DNA of 64,000 nucleotides. Origin: Scleroderma bovista (Eukaryota > Basidiomycota > Agaricomycetes > Boletales > Sclerodermataceae). The notes below the pieces were generated by a model. That model worked only from the letters and a program-made list of their open reading frames with translations. It searched no databases and had not been told where the DNA came from. The position numbers were made by a program, and so were the translations under genes. This document shows positions 1 to 10,699 of the stretch, one piece after another. Numbering within the stretch: position 1 is the stretch's first letter; each line of letters begins with the position of its first letter. The stretch is from assembly GCA_037178675.1 (NCBI GenBank), contig JAYMGJ010000026.1:19556-83555 (forward strand), in the 5' to 3' direction.

Positions 1-234
1 GAAAGCTGGGGGTCAAGTATTCGAGAGCAACCCAACTTTTATCGTGGAACGGGCATGCTGTGGTTAGGAAGCTGTATGGCAACGGTCAGTTTCTGAGTCA
101 TAGGCCACATTGCACAACTGTGCGCTGAGCTTGAGATCAGCCATCATGGTGACATGATGTGATGAATTCAGCTAAAAACATGTATACACGATTGCAAGTT
201 TATACAAAGCCCATACCTGCACGACAGCGCCACT

Positions 235-1790
235 TCATTTAGTAGACCTAGGACGCACACTACGACCACCTGGTACGATCCGTTTAGCAGCAGCATGGGC
301 TGGAGGACTGGGGGAATCTTCATCATCAGATGGCACATATTCCTCCATATCGTGTGAGGGCTTGGTGCCCCGGAATGACTTTTGGAACCAGTCTGTATAG
401 CAGGAATAAGCAGTCAACGCAGCTCCTTTCTTCAAGTCGTCACAAAAGGACTCCCAGGATGTCGGGAAGGAGGTGACGTGATTTTTCAGTCGAGTGAGAT
501 CAGCGGGGATGTCCAAAACACGCATTTCTTGCATGCAGAATGTAATAAGTGATGTGTGGACCATGTCCAGGCCCTGAACAATCCTCTCTTTGATGTCATC
601 CATTCCAACATTCTGGGGCATGGACTACAAAAAGACACGATAAGGTAAATAAAAGTTATGGATACGAGGAATTTACCCCATATGCGTTGTATTTCCTGGC
701 CCCAGAGAACTCTATATCGAGCACACCGTTGGAGGGATCCCTAAGCCAAACGTAGTAGTCTACCTTTGTAATCGAGCACCATGTGTGATTGGCAACAATA
801 ATCAGATCATAAAATGTGGTGCTCAACCAGCCTGTTGGAATGGACATGGAGCTGAACTGCTCCAATGACAGCAGAGATGAATGCGTGGAAAGAGAGTTCC
901 ATGCTTTGCTTCCAGGTGATGGACTTGAGAAATCCAGCGATTCCTTGATGTTTATGAGTATTGCCATCAGGATGCTGGCATTGCTTTCAACAACGCCTTT
1001 GATTATGCCCAAGGCATCGTCAAGTGGTTCCGAGAATGCAATCTGGCAGATGACAGGATGGATAACCTTGGAAATAAGACCCTTAGAATACAACTGGATG
1101 CAAAGGTCGGGGATGACTGTGCCCCCAGCTGGGAGCTTCAGCTGCGTGTTGTGACCGAGGGTAACGTTGACAATATTGCTAGGGTAGTCTAACATTTCTA
1201 CCCCCCGAGTAAATATGTGATCGAGAGAACCGATGGGGGCTTTGTGGATGGCACTTGGCCATCGAAAAATTAAGATTTTGTCTTTGGCAAGGTATGAAAA
1301 ACTGCAAGCGTTCAGCAAGGCACCCACAGGGGAAAGTATGCTTACCGCGGCTTTCCCATAACGCTCGCCCAATGGTTAAGGATCCTATTGGTGTTGTGGA
1401 ACGCTTCCAATGTTATACTAGCCAATTTCTGTTAGGGTCGTTAGATGTGCGTGCAACACTTCATCTACAACAACACACCAGCGACCTGGGACCTGCTTGC
1501 AGTTGTGTGGTAGTGAAGTGAGTGTACAATTGTTCAACAATCATCTTCAAAGCTTTAAAGTTTGCAATGATAGTGGGTCAACAGCCAATACACAGACTGG
1601 ACAGACACTTACTGATAGAGCCTGGATTTTCTTTCTCGATTTCACCAAGGATCTTCGCAAGGATGTTGCATTCCATTACAGTAGGAGCTGCCTCTTGGGC
1701 GGTGATAACAGCCGCTGCTGCTTGAATGGCAGGCGAGGGGGATGCAACCTTTGAAGCTGTTGCATCTGAGTTAGCTTTCGATACCCTCAA
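235..1790 (-). CDS. Hypothetical fungal protein, possible PD-(D/E)XK-like core
   Basis: Function not established. Probable exons are 1790-1578 (Ala-rich N-terminal part), about 1372-677 and 624-235. The intron at 676-625 has GT..AG ends and is phase 0, which joins the last two exons cleanly. The central part has a segment VIPDLCIQLY followed about 20 residues later by ICQIAFSE and then a helix. This resembles the PD...ExG/A pattern of fungal restriction-endonuclease-like proteins, although the usual Glu-x-Lys is not evident. The C-terminus is acidic and then basic (DDEDSPSPP, then an Arg/Lys-rich tail), as in many nuclear proteins. A diverged relative with the same order of motifs lies at 41774-42962 inside a transposon. 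The upstream exon structure between 1372 and 1578 is uncertain. The gene may itself be transposon cargo. Confidence 0.5.
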
Positions 1791-2178
1791 ATTGGTGGAG
1801 GAGCCATCTCAAGCTGCCGCACAGGGCTCTTTGATGCTTCAACATGGATAGGTGAGACCCAGGAACAAATAGAGAAAGGTTCGCTCCCGATAACGGCGGT
1901 CAATGGCATGAGTTTGGTGGTAAGTAGCTGCAGTGTACTTGAAGAACAACATGAGGGTGGGGGGACACAAGGTGACCTGCTTCTGGAGTGCGACATCTTC
2001 CAATTGGCCAGCATACATTCCAGCTTCCAAGTGCTTCATTTATGGGCATGGTGGCCACTGATTTCAGTGATTTGGATCCGATGGGAATGCATAGCACTAG
2101 AATTGGTAATGCCATCAATTTGGAAGGCCGACCGCTAAGAATATTATCCTGCCCAACAAGATTGCAGCATGCTCAAAA

Positions 2179-3365
2179 ATGTCCCCCCAGGCCCAACTTA
2201 ACCAGGATTGCAGTGGTGTTCCTCCCCGAGTGGATGGGAGATACAGTTTACAAGAATTCCTTGGATCAGGGTCATATGGTCAGTCAGCACAGCTTCTGTG
2301 TTCAGAACTTGGTGAGGCTGAGCAGAAATTTCAGTGACTGTTTACAGAGCGCTCAACATCATCAACTGCCAGAGTTACGCAGTAAAACTAGAAGCTTGTT
2401 CTGATGTGGACACATCATCGATCAAATGGGAATACAACATCCTAAGACAACTCTCTTCAGGTACATCGAATACTGGCATCCCCAATGTCCATTGGTTCGG
2501 CCGAGAGTCGAATTTCGACGCCATTGTCATCGACCTCCTTGGTCCCTTGCTGTACAACCTCATTTCAACCCAGGGAACTTTCAATCAGCTCACCGTACAT
2601 TATATTGGTGAGCAGATGGTGAGCAGTCTGTAACTATGTAGATCGAGCTCAGTACTACTGATTTTTCTTCAGCTGTCTCGAATTCAATACATTCATTCGT
2701 GTGGTTATGTCCACAGTGATATCCAACCACAAAACATACTCATGGGGCTCGACGATCAGTCGCTCACAGCGTTCATCATCGACTTCGGTGTTTCCAAGCC
2801 GTTTTCCCACACCCTGACTGACTCTCATGGAACCCATCAAGCATCAGGTCTAATCGGCACGCCAGCTTTCGCTTCTATTAACAGTCATCTCGGTTTGGAA
2901 TTAGGTCAGTGGGATGACCTTGAATCCCTCGTTTATGTCTTAATTTATCTCTCTTTTGGCTCTCTTCCATGGCTCCAATCCAACAAACGTAACTCGAGGA
3001 GTTCCAAACAGAAATCATCAACAATACTCGAGCACAAACGAATGATACCTGTCGAGCAGTTGTGCGGTGAACTCCCAGAGTTATCCACTCTACTCCTCTA
3101 CACATGCATGCTGTCCTTTTCAGAGACTCCCAACTACGATACATGTGCTCTTTACTTCATAAGGTCAGTGGTGGTTGGCATCTTTCAATTGATGACGCTC
3201 AGGTCATCAAGCAAGACCTTCACCCAGAGGTTTCCAATGGTCTCAGCACTCCCCATAGACCCCACCCTTCTGCATCTGGGCCTGCAAGTGTACAGTGCCT
3301 GTCTCCAGTCCCTTCCAGGTCTCGTCGAGGATGCACATCCACACGCTGCGGCCTGGACTCTTTAG
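2179..3365 (+). CDS. Casein-kinase-1-like protein kinase
   Basis: Predicted Ser/Thr kinase of the CK1 group. Three exons, 2179-2278, 2335-2618 and 2673-3365, give 358 codons plus stop in one frame; introns are 56 and 54 nt with GT..AG ends. Visible motifs are the glycine loop FLGSGSY in exon 1, the ATP-binding lysine in YAVKLE, the CK1-typical LLGPLLYNL stretch, the catalytic loop YVHSDIQPQNILMG and the DFGVSK metal site. The usual HRD arginine is replaced by Ser, but Asp and Asn are kept, so activity is plausible. The start ATG at 2179 is the first in frame ahead of the glycine loop. The last ~50 codons do not look kinase-like, so another intron near 3165 is possible. CK1 relatives of this kind are often amplified in mushroom genomes. 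The gene faces the minus-strand gene at 235-1790 head to head. Confidence 0.7.
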
Positions 3366-3439
3366 TCGCCAAGACACCCTTGAGAGTGGCACGGGGATCA
3401 CAAGCTATTCAGATGTTGATGAAGCGATAGAGTATCATT

Positions 3440-5260
3440 CTCGTAAGTTTGCATTTGCATTAGATATTTCCACTCCTTCCTGATTTCTTAAGCTGTAGAT
3501 ATGTTTTTGAACATTCGGTTGTGTGCATAGTCCTCATGTTCATTGTGTTCGAGTTCCTATCTACATGCTGTTGTACGGTACAGTTTAAAATATTTTGTAC
3601 TGCTCGAACATGCTTGGAGTCAGCTAAAAGTCAGCTTAAGTCGACACGTGTACCAATTGGCTATGAGCCAGCTAAGCGCTGATGCAGAGCCTGTGCCGAG
3701 GCGACCGCATTGCCTAGACTATGTTGACTAGCCGAGTTCCCACGTCAGCCGTCATTAGCTGAAGTCAGCTCCATATTAGCCAAGTTATGGCAACACTACC
3801 CCCACCATCAACATCATCGATGTGGCCATCAATGCTAACCATGACGACGACGACGACAGCCCCACCACCATCCCCAGCCTCAACGGCAGTGATGCAACCA
3901 CCCACATCACCAGCATCATCAACCTGGCCACCAATGACAATGACAACGACCCCCCGTCACCATCCCCGGCATCAACACAACATATATTATTTAGTTATTC
4001 ATGATGTATTTTGTAGTTTTCAATAGAACTAATATACTTATTTTTTTTACTCTACTGAATACTTGAATGGAGTGACCAGTGGGAACCAGACTGGCACGGA
4101 GTTGGACAGACTTGCACAGAGTTGGACAGGCTGGGTGGTCGGCTAAGTGCTGTCAAGTGCTGTCAGCTCGGCTAATCGGAAGGGCTGGTTTGCTGATGAT
4201 CAAAATCAAGATATCTATTAAGATTTATGGTAGTTCTGTGTATGATGAGCACCTCAAGTGTGGTGGTAGCTCAATTGGAATCAAGCAGGATGCACAGAAT
4301 GAGCAAAGTTGTCATCTTATTTCAAATGTCGGGCCATAGTATTTATGCAATATCTCTACTATGACATCATGCCGGATGACTCAGTTCAGCTTTGGTGGCT
4401 GTCTCTGACTTGCCATCTAGCTATGGTCTTAACAATATCAACAGGAAGGTCTGAAGGCCCACCATGCCTTCTTGAGCAGAAAAGCTTCATCTCGGAAGGA
4501 TGACAATGTACACAATAACACGTCAGCACTGCTGAGTTCAGCATTGGACACAGCAGACAGATATATGCCATGATGTGGTGGAAGGCAATGGTGCTGCAAT
4601 TTGAACTTGAGCACTGTGCACAGGCCTGCAGTAGCACTTTGGTGTGCCAGAAGGAAGGACAATGAATCTACAATCATTGGCACCCTACATCACAATGATT
4701 GATGATGACATCACTCATGCAGACAAAGTGACTGCACTGAAAAGACAACAAAGATGGTCCTGTGCAGAAGGAGGACACCTGCCACCAGCACTATCATGAT
4801 AATAGTAGTAGAAATAAATAGATGAAAATACAAAAACACAACATAGTGGACACAAATTCATGCCAGCACCTCACCTGTGCACTCAGCAATCCAAAATCAA
4901 ACCCTACATTACAGTTACAATTTTCACCTGTTGCCATGTGCATTGTAATACCAAGTAGTATGCTATTGTAATATATTGTAATGATGTTAAAATTGCATGT
5001 CATTTTCTGAAAAATGATTAGATTGAATCTTCCTGCAGTCCTGTATTTAACTCAAGTCTTACTAATGCTGATGCTATCCTAAAGGGTTAATTAGCCCTTG
5101 ACTGCACTACTGCAGAAAGACTACAAGTGTATTTACTGATGCTGGCATGCCATGCTGTGGTAATAATATGTGTTCACTTATCAATACACTGTATGGAGAG
5201 CTACTTGACCCAACACATGATCATACTTTACCAAACAATTGCTTTGTGGGATTGTACCAT
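3440..5260. other. Gene-poor stretch with simple repeats
   Basis: No convincing gene. 3785-3990 is a low-complexity ACC/ATC-rich stretch whose open frames are just Thr/Pro/Ser repeats. 4086-4130 holds imperfect repeats of a GAGTTGGACAG motif. 3620-3775 has several GTCAGCT/AGCTGAC motifs. The remainder is AT-rich and may belong to the Helitron whose helicase end follows at 5268. Confidence 0.4.
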
Positions 5261-5267
5261 TCTCTCT

Positions 5268-5575
5268 GCCAAAAATGTTGTGGTCAATGAAAGTTCTTGC
5301 ATCATTTACTAGCAAAATTGAAGGAGTTGAAGGTGGTGATAACAATATTACTGTGCTCATTCCATGAATGGCCTTGGAGGCCCTGGAGGATGAGTTTCCA
5401 GTCTCACTTTGATGCTTTTGCAATGGCCATCAATAAATCTCAGGGCCAGAGTGTCAAATGTAGGACTACTAGATTTACATACCCCTGTTTTTTTTCATGT
5501 AGTCAACTTTATGTGGCTCTTTCCAGATGTGCCCATCCTCACCATGTTAAGCCCATTTTTCTCAAGGACTGAATA
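5268..5575 (+). pseudogene. Helitron/PIF1-type helicase, C-terminal remnant
   Basis: Only the last ~100 codons are recognisable. The signature is AFAMAINKSQGQSVK followed by QLYVALSR, i.e. helicase motifs V-VI of the Pif1-like helicase in Helitron Rep/Hel proteins. Upstream, in another frame, are KIEGV.GGDNNITVLIP and EDEFPVSL, which match the stretch that normally precedes these motifs. An in-frame TGA (after VLIP) and a frameshift before AFAMAIN show that it is dead. No Rep (HUH nuclease) domain was seen upstream. A Helitron-like 3' terminus follows at 5740-5768. Confidence 0.75.
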
Positions 5576-5739
5576 ATACTAAGACTACAATTGTTGTATT
5601 TACTGAAGTGCTTAGAGATTTCATTTGATTCATTGATTTTTTTTGTGATTGAAATTGAAAATGTTTAAGAATGTCTGAAAGGTATTGTGATTTTATCCTT
5701 ATTATCCCTGGCAAAAATAGGATAAGCATTGCCCAGCAC

Positions 5740-5768
5740 TGCCTGCTGAAGGCAGGCACCAGTGCTAG
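5740..5768 (+). mobile_element. Candidate Helitron 3' terminus (hairpin + CTAG)
   Basis: The arms TGCCTGC and GCAGGCA form a 7-bp perfect stem around loop TGAAG. Six nucleotides later the sequence CTAG occurs, followed by CTGG. Helitrons end with a short hairpin and CTRR, and the decayed helicase frame just upstream has the matching orientation. The outer flanks also pair with a 2-nt bulge, so part of the CTAG could lie in the stem. The 5' end of the element was not found. Confidence 0.45.
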
Positions 5769-5775
5769 CTGGTTT

Positions 5776-5924
5776 ACCATACATGTATACTAAATATGAG
5801 ATTAAATCTGTGTAATTCTCATTTTTGACACCCAATTTTAGCATACATGTATAATAAATATGATGGAGAATTCATGTGATTTCTGACATTAAGGTCAGTC
5901 AATTTAGCATACATGTATACTAAA
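5776..5924. repeat. Three palindrome copies upstream of the 6.5-10.3 kb gene
   Basis: Three imperfect copies of TAGCATAC-AT-GTATGCTA lie at about 5776-5793, 5839-5858 and 5903-5924, spaced 60-65 nt apart. Each has one or two changed bases in the outer arm; the centre CATACATGTATA is kept. They sit between the Helitron terminus and the first candidate exons of the next gene, so they could be promoter elements or target sites. Confidence 0.8.
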
Positions 5925-6250
5925 ATATAACATAAAACTCAAGTGAGTTGCATATTTAACAGGTATATTTTATTACATTAATTATAACTTCTATATAAGG
6001 AAGGTACCAAATATTGACAAATATTTGTCACTCACAAATATATATACCTTTGAAATGACAAATTGCAATTTTCACAACTTGACCATTAACCATCACCTTC
6101 CTCATTTGGACAATATTTGTCTCTATTTGTACTCTTCAAAATGGCTAAACATATCACAAAGGTTACAAACAAGGTCAAACAATCAATATTATATAATTCA
6201 TCCTTTATTTACTAATGTTTATTGTAGGTCACAGCTAATGTAACCAAAAA

Positions 6251-6486
6251 GGTTAGTTTTATTTTGTTTTCAGTCACCAAATAGCATACATGTATGCTAT
6301 TTGGCCTGTTTGTTTTTTGCTTTCCAGTCACCAAATGGCCTGTCTTTTTTCTATTCTCAGTCACTGGCCTGTTCTCTTTTCATGTCCAGTTATCAAATAG
6401 CATACGTGTATGCTATTTGGCCTGTCTTGTTTCCATGTCCAGTCTCCATTCAATAATCATCTGGCTAACCATTTATCATTCATTAG
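6251..6486 (+). repeat. Intronic unit array, two of four units with the palindrome
   Basis: Units begin at 6271, 6325, 6358 and 6387. Most of the pattern is CAGT-CA-CCAAAT ... TGGCCTGT followed by a pyrimidine tract and CAG. Units 1 and 4 carry the palindrome (6277-6304, perfect over 28 nt; 6394-6419, arms of 12 nt around GT). Units 2 and 3 lack it, and unit 2 reads straight from CACCAAA to TGGCCTGT. Each unit ends in a good splice-acceptor-like CAG. The block lies just upstream of the first long exon, in what I read as an intron with donor GTTAGT at 6251 and acceptor ATTAG at 6486. Confidence 0.65.
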
Positions 6487-9400
6487 GAAGCCCTCATGAT
6501 GAGTCAACAGCTTGCCAGTGAAAGGCTTCGTGATGAGCTTCTCACTCATCGCATTGGTTATGGCCTTGTCTGTATTGCCTCACCTGACAACAATGATCTT
6601 GGCAGAGGACCCACCTTTGTTCGCCAGACCATGAATCCCCGTCCCATCGATCAAGCTATTATCAAGAAAATCAAATCTGATCACATTGCTAATGGTCTCA
6701 AAAGTCGAGAGGTCAAATATGCTGTTCAAGTGACTGTAAAACGGTCCTTGATTGCTGGAGGTGTTGTCAATGAGATCAAGGATGGCGACTACACCAATTT
6801 TGTTAAGTGGACTGACAATGCTCCTGGTCAAAAATGTCAGGTTGCCAATGGAAATCATCGTATCACATTTATGGAGGACAAGTATGCTCTCGAGATCTTC
6901 AAGTTAAAGGTGGCACAGGGCCCAGGAACTTCAAAGGACACTCCTCGCATGCTCACTGAGCGTGCTAATGATATTACCAGCCTTAAAGAAATCTTGCAGA
7001 GAGAGGCCATATGGTTGGTTGAATTTTATGATGAAGGTAGGCACCCTCTTATTAGCATACATGTATGCTAAATTGCATTCACAGATTCCATCTCAGCCAG
7101 CCCAACTTCTGGAAGTCTCTTGCATGCTCTCGCCACCAATTATACCAAGCCAAGCAAGGATGACAATGAGACAGATCGTCTCAAACTATTACTCAGGAGT
7201 CTGCGGGCAAAACCTGTTGATCAACGTGATCATGTTCACAACACTATAGCTGCCAGCTGGTCCAGCAAAGAATCTGGCCTCATTCGACCTGCTTTTGTTG
7301 CATCTCACTCCGGAATTCTTGATTTCCTAATGCATGCATTTGCCTTCCCCCATCTCGAATCATCAGCTCGTCTTTCTGTGACATTCTTTTATAGCAATCT
7401 AAACCCATACTTTACTGGGGTAAACTTACTCTTCTTTTTAGCATACACATATGCTAATCAACTCAACAGCTTTTCCTCACCCTTTTTTCTCCCATGGTTG
7501 CCATCCTTGAATACTTGGTTTGCCCCTATATCATGCCTGATGTCTATGATGTCACCATCATGGCCTTGGGCAAGGCCACAGACCTGCGCCCCAATACCTC
7601 TGACTGCACAAAGGCTCTTGAACATCTCTATGATCATCATCTAGACCATGTTCTCAAATCCATGAAAGCACCATTCACACAGCTGTTGGATTCTGGAGAA
7701 GATGGTGAAAGTTTGTTTTTTGCTTGGGATCTTGCCTTTTCCGATCACCTTTCTCCCTACATGCACCTCTTTGGCTCTGTCGATTCTGAGGAAGCCCAAC
7801 AATATTGGGAGGCTTTTGATGCTTATTTCGATCAGGTTCTCAGTGCAACCAGCAAATTTGTCCAGAACCTAATCAGCATTCAAAACTATGCTGTTGATGC
7901 TGATATCACTCAGCCTGTACTCCAGAATATGGAGGCAAAACTTACGTGGTGGCACCTTGGATTTTATCCAGCTCATGATACCATGATAAATCTCGCCACA
8001 CCAATGCCCCTTTTTACAGAGTCAACTGTCACTGCCTTCATGATGAACTGGAACACTAAACACCTCGGTTTGTCTGCTGTAAAAAATTCCAAGTTGGATC
8101 ACTGCATCTATAGTGACACTGTTTGCGAGGTTAGTCCTCATTTTAGCATACGTGTATGCTATATCACTCATTTGTTTCTCAGATTATTGAGTGGTTTGCC
8201 CCACTCATCAAATTTCCTATCACTGGCAGCAACCAGCGGGGCAAGAACAAGGGTTGGTCTTGTGCATGGGAGGGTGTTGAAATGTGGTTGAAGAATCGGA
8301 TGCGTATCACTGATGAGGGTATTCGAAAGTCCTGTCTGCGTCAGGTAAGCCCCTACAATTCTCACACTCTCCCATCCTCAAAACATATTCAGTTCATGAC
8401 ATTTATGTTGGAGAGGCGCCGCACTGTGCTTCCCCAGATCAAACTCGTTTACGAGACCATCTTTTCTGGTACACAATTGACCACCACTGCCGATAAATAC
8501 AAGGCCCTGTTCACCAATGAACAATGGGTGAGCGACCTCAAGGCCTTTATAAACATATGGGGCAATCAGGTCAAGCTGGCAAATTCCGCTGGCACAGATT
8601 CATCCATTCTTCGCCCTGCATGTCCTGATGATCATTTGCAAAACATGCTTACGAGTTCCACGTCAGAAGAGTTGAAGAATGCATTTCGAGGTGCCTATCG
8701 AGTTTTGAGAGCCACAGGCATCCAGTGGCAGCTATTCACTACGGCACAGCTGACACAAACATTTCTTCTTGCCACTGTTCAAGCTGGACACTACAACCGT
8801 CTTCGTCGTACCATGTGGGAGATGCCCACAATGTGGGTCATACGACAGGAGCTTGAATCCATGCTGTCCACATTTGCTAAACAAGGCCAGCTCTCCAGTC
8901 CATCCTTTGAATGGTGGGATGGCATTGTTGAGCCTCCTACTCTGCTTGAAAACAACCCGCTTCTCAATGTCCTACCCATTCATAACAATGCAGAGTCCAT
9001 GGGCACTTATGTCCAGCGTGCTGTCATTGCTCAACAGCTCGAGTCCAATAACAAGGACACTCTTACAACAATTTATAACCTCGCTCTCAAGGAAGGGTTG
9101 GGGACCATTGAAGTCAATGGCAGGCAGTATGTCGATCCGAAACTACATGAAGCCACCATTGATTATGTGAATGTGAGTGCCTGCCCCTTTTCTGACCCTA
9201 CATCATAGCATACACGTATGCTAAATCACTTGCTAATCCAGGCTCTCGCTGCGATCTCCTACAAACAAGTGAAGCGAGTGAAGGAACCTATGTATGATCT
9301 CACAGAGCGTGTCGAGCGTGATGATGTTCGAAACGTCATCCAAAGCTTAGGCTTTGGTGTTGCTCTCGAAAGAAATCCAAGGAGCATCCCTGTTGCTTCT

Positions 9401-10291
9401 GCAGAGCAGGCTGCAGAGTATTGGAGGGCGAGAACTGAAGAAGAGTTGGAGTCTGCTGGCCTTCCCAAAGGCAAGGGAACCACATCACATACACAAAATG
9501 CCCAAAAACAAAAAGTGCGGCAGGCAAATATTGTTGCTGCTCAGATGCAGCATATGTCCAAGGTCTCTACGGCCTCGGTGATCAGAAAACGTGGGGCATG
9601 TCACATGAACTCCAATCTCAACAATCAGGAGATCACAGACACTAGTGCCAGCTCATCCAGAAAGAAAGGTCAGTAATTCAAAGTTAAAGCATAACTTCTT
9701 TCCATTTGACTTCTTTTTTACAGGGCGACATGACACTAGCAACAATCTTAGTTCTTCGGTGTCTCCCATCGGTAAGTAGATTTTAATGGCATGTGCATGT
9801 CCTCAATTTCTTCTCACCATATAGTACAAAACACTCCATGGGCAAAGAAATTTGGGTCTTCTGAGTTTCTCAGAAATGTGACCATTCTCAATCAACTGGA
9901 GTCCACAACGATAAATAGAGACCCCACTGCCTGGAAGACCATTGTCTCTGCCCTACATCATGAAGAGACTTGCCCTCCAAACTCGCCAGATCTCATCCAG
10001 TTATTGTTCGACTTGCACGAAAGTATCATAGATGAAGGCAAGGAGCTACTGGTGGCATGGTGTGATGGCCTCAATGACTATCCTAATGATTTAAGGCTGG
10101 TGCGCTATTTGATCACATGGAAAGACTTTGAGGCAGAAGATAGTAAGACCATGCTGACTGAGGGACTTGACAAGTGGAGGCATAAGGTCAATAGCAAAGG
10201 CAAAGGCAAAGGTCGTCAAGAGAGTTCTGATGATGAGTTTGATGATACTGATGGTGGCACTGGAAATGAGATGGATGTCAGTGATGATTAG
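6487..10291 (+). CDS. Large multi-exon gene with palindrome-bearing introns, possible ParB-like motif
   Basis: Exons 6487-7036, 7085-7419, 7470-8129, 8183-8344, 8393-9172, 9242-9668, 9724-9771 and 9825-10291 join in one frame. From the ATG at 6496 they give 1139 codons plus stop with no internal stop. Introns are 48-69 nt with GT..AG ends; most are phase 0. Short upstream exons at 6141 (an ATG followed by a Lys-rich stretch) and 6227-6250 may add the true N-terminus. The N-terminal third has RPIDQAIIKKI...GL and VANGNHRITF about 75 residues later, which resembles the ParB/sulfiredoxin fold (GNHR corresponds to the ParB GHRR motif). The C-terminal tail is charged (KGKGKGRQ, then an Asp/Glu-rich end). 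Function is unknown. The reading frame is well preserved although the surroundings are decayed repeats. The ParB link is tentative; a role in a mobile element cannot be excluded. Confidence 0.75.
7052..7071. repeat. Palindrome copy in intron 7037-7084
   Basis: TTAGCATACATGTATGCTAA is a perfect 20-nt palindrome. It fills nearly half of a 48-nt intron that begins GTAGGC and ends CACAG. Confidence 0.9.
7438..7457. repeat. Palindrome copy in intron 7420-7469
   Basis: Arms TTAGCATA and TATGCTAA flank the centre CACA. It lies within a 50-nt phase-0 intron with donor GTAAAC and acceptor AACAG. Confidence 0.85.
8144..8161. repeat. Palindrome copy in intron 8130-8182
   Basis: TAGCATAC-GT-GTATGCTA lies in a 53-nt phase-0 intron (donor GTTAGT, acceptor TCTCAG). 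Confidence 0.9.
9206..9223. repeat. Palindrome copy in intron 9173-9241
   Basis: TAGCATAC-AC-GTATGCTA lies in a 69-nt phase-0 intron (donor GTGAGT, acceptor TCCAG). The introns at 8345-8392, 9669-9723 and 9772-9824 of the same gene have no copy. Confidence 0.9.
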
Positions 10292-10434
10292 TGCATAGTA
10301 TTTGTTCATAACTTGTGCTATATTTTTGTGTTGTGTACGATAGCTGACATGAAATCCATGTGTTGATGTTGATGCTTGATATTCATTCCCATGCAGAAGG
10401 CAAATAGTTGTCATCAATGATCATTTTGGTAATT

Positions 10435-10460
10435 GATTTAGTATACATGTATGCTAAATC
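10435..10460. repeat. Palindrome copy downstream of the gene
   Basis: Arms GATTTAGTATAC and GTATGCTAAATC around AT pair with one mismatch. It lies 144 nt after the stop codon of the 6.5-10.3 kb gene. It is the last copy seen in the window. Confidence 0.9.
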
Positions 10461-10587
10461 TAAGAAGAACTGGACAACACCTGAGAATTTTTCTTTACCA
10501 CAACTTCTTTCACTTCAAGCACATGGGGTTCCTTTTTGGGTCATCAAAACCACATGGCATCACACTGCCATGGTCTCCATCTAGTGC

Positions 10588-10696
10588 TACTATAGAAAGG
10601 TGGTGGTTTGCACAGGGCAGGTCTAGCCTAAAGGAAGGGAGAAGGAGGAGATCTGTAGGTAACCTCAGTATGCTGGCAAGCTACTGAGGGAACTAA
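10588..10696. repeat. Dispersed repeat, copy 1 (partner at 56192-56296)
   Basis: Begins TACTATAGAAAGGTGGTGG and ends CTACTGAGGGAACTA. It matches 56192-56296 over almost its whole length with scattered substitutions and small indels. A related motif, CCTCAGTAGATGTTCAAGCT, occurs twice further on (about 11746 and 11842). Probably part of a transposon or solo LTR; the family was not recognised. Confidence 0.65.
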
Positions 10697-10699
10697 GGT

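Noticed and set aside
3787..4026. Thr/Pro/Ser-rich frame of 79 codons
   Set aside because: Simple-sequence translation (ACC/ATC repeats), no initiation context or neighbouring exons.
8345..8392. In-frame coding across 8345-8392
   Set aside because: The 48 nt are stop-free and divisible by three, but GTAAGC..TTCAG ends and size match the neighbouring introns, so I treat it as an intron; transcript reads would decide.
5776..10460. CRISPR-like array
   Set aside because: Repeats are short palindromes spaced irregularly by 60-1200 nt, in introns of a eukaryotic gene, with no cas genes.
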